Made by a program: the position numbers and the translations under genes. DNA of 64,000 nucleotides from Amphimedon queenslandica (lineage: Eukaryota > Porifera > Demospongiae > Haplosclerida > Niphatidae), in contig NW_003546251.1 of NCBI RefSeq assembly GCF_000090795.2, positions 695,338 to 759,337 on the forward strand, written 5' to 3'. Under the pieces are notes generated by a model that did not search any database, had not been told where the DNA came from, and saw nothing but the letters and a program-made list of their open reading frames with translations. Shown here in pieces: positions 20,288 through 30,200 of this stretch; the stretch's first letter is position 1; every line of letters begins with the position of its first letter.

Positions 20288-23200
20288 GAGAGAGGTGATA
20301 TCATTATTAGATCAATGACGGACTGTAACCAAACACTAGCGTATCTATGACTCTATGCATGTAGCGATACATGTAAATATGTGGGCTATGTGTACATGGA
20401 TGCCTGTATCATGTTAAATTATACATTTTTTATAAGCTTATTATATAATAAACTGTTCTTCTGCTACAATCAAAACTAAAGCATTCCAAGAGGAATAGAG
20501 AAATAGAGAGAATATGATATGCCATGTAGGAATACTAGTACGTGTATAGCGAACTGCGTGCTATGACATATGGTAGTAATCATGACAGCTGTCCTTACCA
20601 TTCCACAACTCCTTCCAGCTGTAACTCAGACGGACTTTGTGCCTTTTTTGATAACAGAGGAGCCTGTGTACAATCCCCAGGCATTTACTAAAAATTAAAT
20701 TACATTAGGAAGTGATTATTAATCATGTACAGTAAACATGGGCAATGCATGGGGTTTTTATTCAAAATTGTTAGGAGAATAATCAAATTTTTTAAAATGC
20801 TCAAAAATCGGGCCATAATCCCTGTATATAGTATAGTACAGGGACTTTGGTAAAATTTCGTCAAAAATGAAAAGAGAAAATTCTCCATTTTTATAATTTT
20901 GTCTGATACATATACATGTTTTTATGCTATGTTTCAAATTTGAGCTCATTCCAATTAAGTTTGGTTTTTTAATGAATTTTTAAAGTTACTCCAAAATTGG
21001 GCCAAAGTCCCTGTACTATATATAGTACAGGGATTTTGGTCAAATTTTGCCAAAAATGAAAACAAGAAAATTCTTAGTTTTTATAATTTTTTCTGATACA
21101 TATACATTGTTTTATGTTATGTTTCAAATTTGAGTTCATTCCGATTAAGTTTGATTTTTTAATGAATTTTTAAAGTTACTCCAAAATTTTGGCCAAAGAC
21201 AATGGTGATTTATTATACTATTGTAGAGTGCATAGTGAACTCACCAATAAAGGTCACTGTGGAAATTCTGAGAAAGGTGACTAACTATAAACTCAACTAT
21301 CAATTCTTTAAAAGATAAAATAATAATAATAATAATAATGTTAATACATGTAACTAATCCTTACCTAGCAGTGAGCCAGCCATTGATAGAGACTGCAAGG
21401 AGTTCTCTCTCTTCAGTTTCCTGTGCAGCAAATTCTTAATTAAGGGAGAAGAAGCAATGAGGGTATTATGTGGAGCTAGAATATAAGTCCAATGGCTTAC
21501 TGCTCTGTGTATTTCAATGTGAAATGTCATATTTGGATCAAATAGAAAGGCAGTGGACTGAGAGTTCTAAGAGAAATAAGACAACTCATGGATTCTCAAT
21601 AATCAATACAGGTTTCTCTTACTTCAACAATACAATTCAAAATGATAAGACAAAGTCTAGCATTATGCTTCCCTTTATCGTCTAAAAAATAAAAAGTTAT
21701 TATATCATAAATAAATATAACTCTTAGCTCTCACCTTTAATGTTTTGTATGATAATTGATGTGAAGGTAATAAAAGTACCCAACAGGTTCATAGGCTGTG
21801 CTGCCATTGGTACAATAGAAGCAACATCAGTGGAAGTTGGAGAGCTGGGGACTAAAAGAAAACAATATGATTACACATGATACAGAGCAGCTGCTAATGT
21901 TAGGAAAATACGCCCATTTAATAGTAAACTATAGTAATGAACTGTCTCCTATAGCACTTGGTGGAGCTCCCTTGAGCACACAAATACAAGTTAAGCGAAT
22001 TAGGCACTTGCTAGAGTGAACTATATCGCCAATGGCAATTTCTATACAATAATTGCTGCTGCTGGCTGACCTGGAAGGTTTTTATGAACAGCTGGTGAAG
22101 GAGAGGTAGGTGTGCTTGGAGTTGAAACAGATCGAGTCTAAAGGGACAATTGAATAAAGCGAAAGGGAAGATAAATATTACGTGTGTTAGGACAGAGTGA
22201 AAGTGTTTATTAAGATAGACTGCTTCATATAGCACTAGCAGTAAGGCCTCACTTATCCTATAGCCATATTATAAACAAGCGTAACAGTGTAAAAAATATT
22301 CCTATAATTGATTTCACCACCTTGCAAGAATAACGGGATTTCATTAAGACTTATAGAGGCTCTCTCTACCTTCTAATGCTTCTAGAGAAGTCTTTAGACA
22401 GTATCTCTATGTTGTCTTGCTGTTAGAAAGCTCTTAACTTTGTCCTGTGTTTAAGCCGCCATTTTGTTTGCCGTGACCACACCCACTCACGTAAAGGAGC
22501 GTGGGTGGGTGGTTGCTAAGGCTTGTTATTTCTCCAATACAACATGTATAGAAGAAATGTAAGTGTGGACATACAAAATATATACAAACATCGCACGTGG
22601 GTGAAATCAATTATAGGAACGACCTGGGGGCTACGCCCCCAGGTCGTTAAAAATATCCTCATTATTAATGTAATGTTAATGATACTTACCTGACTTTAGC
22701 AGGTGGCGCTTCAGCTGGCATCAAAGCACTTCCTACCTAAAAGAGGAGAGAGGTGAAAATGAAAATAGTTATAATACGCAGTTTATTTAAATTCTTACCC
22801 AGCTGGTAAGAGCACCTATCAATGACTTTGGCTCTTCGTGAGAAGATGAATATTGCCTAACATGTGTACAATTCACAGAGTCTCCACTTGAATCAGACAA
22901 GAATTCAATATCTTACTTTATATATTCAGTTAAAATTGCTGATATAATATGACCCAAACCCTGCAATGACAAATACAATAAAAACAAGTTGTTATTTATA
23001 CTTTCCTATTCTAAAATATCAGTCATCATTACTAACGTTAAGAATGATCTCATTATCCAAGACAGAGAGCTTGATTACATAGAGATTAGCAGCCTATGAT
23101 GAATCAATGTAATATATGTAGCATAAAATTAACATCAATCAACTTTATTTGGAAAATACTAATATATACATGTGTATGCATCCCATATGCTTTAATGTGC

Positions 23201-24211
23201 TATGGACAATACTAATACCATATTCTTTAATTTATGACCATGCACATTACAGTACATAAATCATGTACATACATTATACTACATGAATACCTCATGCTTC
23301 CTGTAATTGACTAACAGGGCTAGGGCAACAGCTGCATCATAGCCGTGGTGCTCCTGAGCATCAGGATGAAAGAATGTCGATACGAGAGCTTCAAATATGC
23401 TGTTGAGCATGAAATATTCCAGCATGACATTCTGACTGATGTTATCAATCGAGGTTAGGATGATGAGTATGAACTTGAGGCACAAGTTCTTTACACTAAC
23501 TGGAAGAGAGACAGAGAGCATGGTATATGTATTAGTGCATAATGTAGTACCAGGATATTCCTCTGATAAAAATTTGCATAAGCACTCTATGAGATTCTAA
23601 AAATAGAATGTTAGAGAATGCTTTCCATTACTAAAAATAGAACATACTCTCATTTGACAGTCTGCAGCATCGACCCCAGTCAGGATGTCAACCACTTCAA
23701 TGCTGGAATCAGAAGATGAATGTTTACGATAAATTGACTGAACTAATACACATAATGTCTGAAAAGAGAGAGAGAGAGAAGCAATTGCATTTATTTCAGA
23801 TAATAATTATTTAACCTGCAAAGCATTGATATTTCTAATCATGTTGTCATCAGTTTGAAGCATTCGACAGCACTGGATAAACAAGTTATTAATGTTAGCC
23901 TAGTTATTAACAGTAAGTTATTGATAGTTAGTGTGCGTATACTTTGATTTGCATGAGGTTAGATAAAGACATTGCCATAATAGCTCCTTCTAAAAATTCT
24001 ACATTAGCCTGTGACAAAGGGCTGGAATGAGACGAAATTAAGAACTATTTTTTATTACTTTTAATAGAAAAAATTCATCCCAGAAGTCGCTTCTCCTTGA
24101 TGAGGGGTCTTTGCCCTAAATAAAAGTAATAATCAATAGCTTTATTAGCAGTTATACTTGTAGGATTAACTCGTAATAGGTGATCAATTTCTCCCTTAGC
24201 ATTTTCGCCAT
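17596..24211 (-). CDS. ARMH3: Armadillo-like helical domain protein ARMH3 (C10orf76 family)
   Basis: This multi-exon gene starts [18 protein letters not shown] at 24211. Recognisable blocks in family order are [145 protein letters not shown]; and the end [18 protein letters not shown], then LSGNV. This matches the conserved ARMH3 family. In mammals ARMH3 works at the Golgi with GBF1 and PI4KB in lipid and secretory control and is a host factor for some enteroviruses. The human segment between the KELW and VIKLFNLF blocks is longer than what can be seen here; a 23-base candidate exon (about 18790-18812) bridges the phases. Introns hold several repeats. Confidence 0.9.
19458..19669. mobile_element. 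MITE-like element with about 45-bp terminal inverted repeats
   Basis: The left end reads TACCATATAGCAGGTAATTT and the right end is its near-exact reverse complement (TACCGTATAGCGGGTAATTT on the other strand). Both continue into TTGGAGGG and a TTTGGCGAATT stretch. The 212-base element has no ORF of its own and sits in the longest ARMH3 intron. The transposase family is not determined. Confidence 0.8.
20195..20295. repeat. (GA)n low-complexity run
   Basis: About 100 bases of GA/GGGA repeats lie in an ARMH3 intron. Arg/Glu-rich and Ser/Leu-rich frames that cross it on the two strands are artefacts. Confidence 0.95.
20750..21195. repeat. Palindromic intronic repeat family, ARMH3 copy
   Basis: There are two-plus monomers with family phrases (GATACATATACATGTTTTTA, TTTCAAATTTGAG) and two palindromes: CCCTGTATATAGTATAGTAC with a following AGGG near 20820, and CCCTGTAC-TATATATA-GTACAGGG at 21009-21032. 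It is in an ARMH3 intron and has no coding capacity. Confidence 0.75.
22262..22556 (-). mobile_element. Interspersed non-coding element, copy 2 (inverted), ARMH3 intron
   Basis: This is the reverse complement of the element at 1998-2275, sharing AAACAAGCGTAACAGTGT, TTGATTTCACCACCTTGCAA, GACTTATAGAGG and TTATTTCTCCAATACAACAT. This copy carries additional bases (GCCGCCATTTTGTTTGCC) absent from the arrestin copy. A second TTGATTTCACC-type motif recurs inverted at about 22600-22617, which suggests terminal inverted repeats. Confidence 0.65.
22618..22648. repeat. GC-rich perfect hairpin
   Basis: AACGACCTGGGGGC (22618-22631), a 3-base loop and the exact complement GCCCCCAGGTCGTT (22635-22648) form a 14-bp stem. 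It stands out in an AT-rich intron and abuts the inverted TTGATTTCACC motif of the neighbouring element. Confidence 0.75.
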
Positions 24212-24267
24212 TTTGAAATAAGAAAATTATTAATTAATAGGCCTAGGCTAAATCTAGGCGTGGCAAA
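24212..24267. promoter_or_regulatory. 56-base divergent promoter space (ARMH3 / GTPase gene)
   Basis: The ARMH3 start codon (24211, -) and the GTPase gene start codon (24268, +) are separated by only 56 bases. Shared or overlapping promoters follow by necessity if both starts are right. Confidence 0.5.
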
Positions 24268-27200
24268 ATGGCTGAACAAAAAGCTGGAAAGAAGACTCGA
24301 CAGAAGATTCAAATTATGGTAGATTATCATCATCATCATCTTTCATCAGCATTATTATCTTATTTGTTTTTTAGGATGAAGTAAGTATAAGATTAAATTG
24401 TCAATGTACTACATAGATCTAACATGTTATTAGGAAATTGTGGTTCATACTCTTATCAAAAGTGTCCCCTCCTGGGGCCAATATGGGGGGCATGCATTTA
24501 CTGGGACAAGTCTTTTTGTGGGTCGGGAAAGGTGGGGGCATTCTTGCTGGAGCCTACTAAAACATTAAATATATTCAGAGGCGGATCTAGGGGGGGGGTG
24601 GGGTTGCAACCCCCCCTCCAAAACATTCTAACTCAAAATTTTTTTAATGTTTTCATTGTTGCAACAGTGGTAAAAAAAAGTGTTAACCATTAACAAAGAA
24701 AGACTGTGGAAATACTGATTTTACGTGATTTTAACCACAAAATAGTGCCAAAAAGGGGTGTGATCATAATCGTGGCACACTTTGTGCGCCATTTTATTTC
24801 ACAACCCCCTATTTCCAAAATCCTAGATCTGCCCCTGATATTAATATTATGATTAATTTGCTTTCTCGACGAATTGAAACGGATCTAATTTCACATATTA
24901 TTTACATGTGTATCTATATATTGTCCTTTCTATCTTTAATTTCATTCATTTATCTGTGATACACAAACTCTTATTTACAACACAATAGGAAGTAAGTACT
25001 AATCTATTTTAATTTTTGACGATTGTTTACATGTTTATCTATTGTCCTTTCTATCTTTAATTTCATTCATTCATCTGTCATACATGAACTCTTATTTACA
25101 ACACAATAGACAGTAAGTACTAATCTATTTTAATTTCAGATGATTATTTACATGTGTATCTATTTTCCTTTCTATTTTTAATTTCATTCATTCATCTGTG
25201 ATATACAAACTCTTATTTGCAACACAATAGAAAGTAAGTACTAATCTATTTTAATTTCAGATAATTGTTTACATGTGTATCTATTTTCCTTTCTATTTTT
25301 AATTTCATTCATTCATCTGTGATACACAAACTCTTATTTGCAACACAATAGAAAGTAAGTACTAATCTATTTTAATTTCAGATGATTGTTTACATGTGTA
25401 TCTATTTTCCTTTCTATTTTTAATTTCATTCATTCATCTGTCATACACAAACTCTTATTTACAACACAATAGAGAGTAAGTACTAATCTATTTTAATTTC
25501 AGATGATTGTTTACATGTGTATCTATTTTCCTTTCTATTTTTAATTTCATTCATTCATCTGTGATACACAAACTCTTATTTGCAACACAATAGAAAGTAA
25601 GTACTAATCTATTTTAATTTCAGATGATTGTTTACATGTGTATCTATTTTCCTTTCTATTTTTAATTTCATTCATTCATCTGTCATACACAAACTCTTAT
25701 TTACAACACAATAGAGAGTAAGTACTAATCTATTTTAATTTCAGATGATTGTTTACATGTGTATCTATTTTCCTTTCTATTTTTAATTTCATTCATTCAT
25801 CTGTGATACACAAACTCTTATTTACAACACAAAAGTTGGTAAGTACTAATCTATTTTAATTTCAGATGATTTTTTACATGTGTATCTATTGTCCTTTCTA
25901 TTTTTAATTTCATTCATTCATCTGTGATACACAAACTCTTATTTACAACACAATAGGATGTAAGTACTAATTTATTTTAATTTCAGATCATTGTTTACAT
26001 ATGTATTTATTGTCCTTTCTATCTTTAATTTCATTCATTCATCTGTGATGCACAAACTCTTATTTACAACACAATAGGATGTAAGTACTAATTTATTTTA
26101 ATTTCAGATGATTTTTTACATGTGTATCTATTGTCCTTTCTATCTTTAATTTCATTCATTCATCTGTGATGCACTAACTCTTATTTACAACACAATAGGA
26201 TGTAAGTACTAATTTGTTTTAATTTCAGATCATTGTTTACATATGTATTTATTGTCCTTTCTATCTTTAATTTCATTCATTCATCTGTGATGCACAAACT
26301 CTTATTTACAACACAATAGGATGTAAGTACTAATTTATTTTAATTTCAGATGATTTTTTACATGTGTATCTATTGTCCTTTCTATCTTTAATTTCATTCA
26401 TTCATCTGTGATGCACAAACTCTTATTTACAACACAATAGGATGTAAGTACTAATTTGTTTTAATTTCAGATCATTGTTTACATATGTATTTATTGTCCT
26501 TTCTATCTTTAATTTCATTCATTCATCTGTGATGCACAAACTCTTATTTACAACACAATAGGATGTAAGTACTAATTTATTTTAATTTCAGATGATTTTT
26601 TACATGTGTATCTATTGTCCTTTCTATCTTTAATTTCATTCATTCATCTGTGATGCACAAACTCTTATTTACAACATAATAGGGAGTAAGTACTAATCTA
26701 TTTTAACTTTAGATGATTGTTTACATGTGTACCTATTGTCCTTTCTATCTTTAATTTCATTCATTCATATGTGATACACAAACTCTTATTTACAACACAA
26801 AAGATGGTAAGTACTAATCTATTTAAATTTCGGATGATTGTTTACATGTGTATCTATTGTCCTTTCTATCTTTAATTTCATTCATTCATCTGTGATACAC
26901 AAACTCTTATTTACAACACAAAAGTTGGTAAGTACTAATCTATTTTAATTTCAGATGATTGTTTACATGTGTATCTATTGTCCTTTCTATCTTTAATTTC
27001 ATTCATTCATCTGTGATACACAAACTCTTATTTACAATAAATTATAATAGGGAGTAAGTACTAATCTATTTTAATTTCAGATCATTGTTTACGTATGTAT
27101 CTATTGTCCTTTCTATCTTTAATTTCATTCATTCATCTGTGATACACAAACTCTTATTTACAACATAATAGGGAGTAAGTACTAATCTATTTTAACTTTA

Positions 27201-30200
27201 GATGATTGTTTACATGTGTATCTATTGCCCTTTCTATCTTTAATTTCATTCATTCATCTGTGATACACAAACTCTTATTTACAACACAGAAGGCGGTAAG
27301 TACTAATCTATTTTAACTTTAGATGATTGTTTACGTATGTATCTATTGTCCTTTCTATATTTTTAATTTCATTCATTCATTTGTGATACACAAACTCTTA
27401 TATACAACATAATAGGGAGTAAGTACTAATCTTTTTTAATTTCAGATGATTGTTTACATGTGTATCTATTGTCCTTTCTATCTTTAATTTCATTCATTCA
27501 TTTGTGATACACAAACTCTTATATACAACATAATAGGGAGTAAGTACTAATCTTTTTTAATTTCAGATCATTGTTTACATGTGTATCTATTGTCCTTTCT
27601 ATCTTTAATTTCATTCATTCATCTGTGATACACAAACTCTTATTTACAACACAGAAGGCGGTAAGTACTAATCTATTTTAACTTTAGATGATTGTTTACA
27701 TATGTATCTATTGTCCTTTCTATCTTTAATTTCATTCATTGATCTGTGATACACAAACTCTTATATACAACATAATAGGGAGTAAGTACTAATCTATTTT
27801 AATTTCAGATCATTGTTTACATGTGTATTTATTGTCCTTTCTATCTTTAATTTCATTCATTGATCTGTGATACACAAACTCTTATATACAACACAATAGG
27901 AAGTAAGTACTAATCTATTTTAATTTCGGATGATTGTTTACATGTGTATCTATTGTCCTTTCTATCTTTAATTTCATTTATTCATCTGTGATACACAAAC
28001 TCTTATTTACAACACAAAAGTTGGTAAGTACTAATCTATTTTAATTTTAGATGATTTTTTACATGGGTATTTATTGTCCTTTCTGTCTTTAATTTCATTC
28101 ATTCATATGTGATACACAAACTCTTATTTACAACACAAAAGGCGGTAAGTACTAATCTATTTTAATTTTAGATGATTGTTTACATGTGTATTTATTGTCC
28201 TTTCTATCTTTAATTTTATTTATTCATCTGTGATACACAAACTCTTATTTACAACATAATAGAGAGTAAGTACTAATTTATTTTAATTTCAGATGATTGT
28301 TTACATGTGTATCTATTGTCCTTTCTATCTTTAATTCATTCATCTGTGATACACAAACTCTTATTTACAACACAATAGGAAGTAAGTACTAATCTATTTT
28401 AATTTTAGATGATTGTTTACATGTGTATTTATTGTCCTTTTTATCTTTAATTCATTCATCTGTGATACACAAACTCTTATTGACAACACAAAAAGGCGGT
28501 AAGTACTAATCTATTTTAACTTTAGATGATTGTTTACGTATGTATCTATTGTCCTTTCTATTTTTAATTTCATTCATTCATCTGTGATACACAAACTCTT
28601 ATATACAACATAATAGGGAGTAAGTACTAATCTATTTTAATTTCATATCATTGTTTACATATGTATTTATTGTCCTTTCTATTTTTAATTTCATTCATTC
28701 ATCTGTGATACACAAACTCTTATTTACAACACAATAGAGAGTAAGTACTAATTTATTTTAATTTCGGATGATTGTTTGCATGTGTATCTATTGTCCTTTC
28801 TATCTTTAATTTCATTCATTCATCTGTAATACACAAACTCTTATTTACAACACAAAAGTTGGTAAGTACTAATCTATTTTAATTTTAGATGACTGTTTAC
28901 ATGTGTATTTATTGTCCTTTCTATCTTTAATTTCATTCATTCATCTGTGATACACAAACTCTTATTTACAACACAAAAGACGGTAAGTACTAATCTATTT
29001 TAATTTTAGATGATTGTTTACATGTGTATTTATTGTCCTTTCTATCTTTAATTTCATTCATTCATCTGTGATACACAAACTCTTATTTACAACACAAAAG
29101 TTGGTAAGTACTAATCTATTTTAATTTCAGATGATTGTTTACATGTGTACCTATTGTCCTTTCTATCTTTAATTTCATTCATTTATCTGTGATACACAAA
29201 CTCTTATTTACAACACAATAGGAAGTAAGTACTAATCTATTTTAATTTTGGGCGATTGTTTACATATGTATTTATTGTCCTTTCTATCTTTAATTTCATT
29301 CATTCATCTGTGATATACAAACTCTTATTTACAACACAAAAGTTGGTAAGTACTAATTTATTTAAATTTTTTTAAGATTGTTTACATGTGTATCTATTGT
29401 CCTTTCTATCTTTAATTTCATTCATTCATCTGTGATATACAAACTCTTATTTACAACACAATAGGAAGTATGTACTAATCTATTTTAATTTTGGACGACT
29501 GTTTACATGTGTATCTATTGTCCTTTCTATCTTTAATTTCATTCATTCATCTGTGATACACAAACTCTTATTTACAACACAATAGAGAGTAAGTACTAAT
29601 CTATTTTAACTTTAGATGATTGTTTACATGTGTATCTATTGTCCTTTCTATCTTTAATTTCATTCATTCATCTGTGATACACAAACTCTTATTTACAACA
29701 CAATAGCCAGTAAGTACTAATCTATTTTAATTTCAGATGATTGTTTACATGTGTATCTATTGTCCTTTCTATCTTTAATTTCATTTATTCATATGTGATA
29801 TACAAACTCTTATTTACAACACAAAAGAGGGTAAGTACTAATCTATTTTAATTTTAGATGATTGTTTACATGTGTATCTATTGTCCTTTCTATCTTTAAT
29901 TTCATTTATTCATATGTGATATACAAACTCTTATTTACAACACAAAAGACGGTAAGTACTAATCTATTTTAATTTAAGATCATTGTTTACATGTGTATTT
30001 ATTGTCCTTTTTTCATTCATTTATTTGTGATACACAAACTCTTATTTACAACACAATAGGAAGTAAGTGCTAATTTCGGATGTATCTATTGTCCTTTCTA
30101 TTTTTAATTTTTTTGTTCATTTGTGATCAAAAAAATTTATCATAATTTACATGTATTTTATAGAGAGGTGAATCTATTTATAATAAGCCTTTCATTATTT

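Noticed and set aside
20035-20318. Ser/Leu-rich and Arg/Glu-rich ORFs on both strands
   Set aside because: Both are translations of the GA low-complexity run.
24870-30125. CRISPR-like array or prokaryotic repeat system
   Set aside because: The regular 121-bp period with a variable slot recalls CRISPR, but the variable part is 3 bases, the unit is long and AT-rich, splice signals bracket the slot, and everything around it is animal genes.
24870-30125. Spliced-leader RNA gene cluster
   Set aside because: Tandem units with a donor site could be SL genes, but the array lies between exons of one gene in the sense direction, there is no clear Sm site and 5' promoter structure, and the bases before the donor vary, which a leader would not allow.
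24870-30125. Long repeated exons between the mini-introns
   Set aside because: The roughly 90-base stretch from the internal TTTCAG to the triplet contains stop codons in all three forward frames in the common unit, so it cannot be coding at full length.
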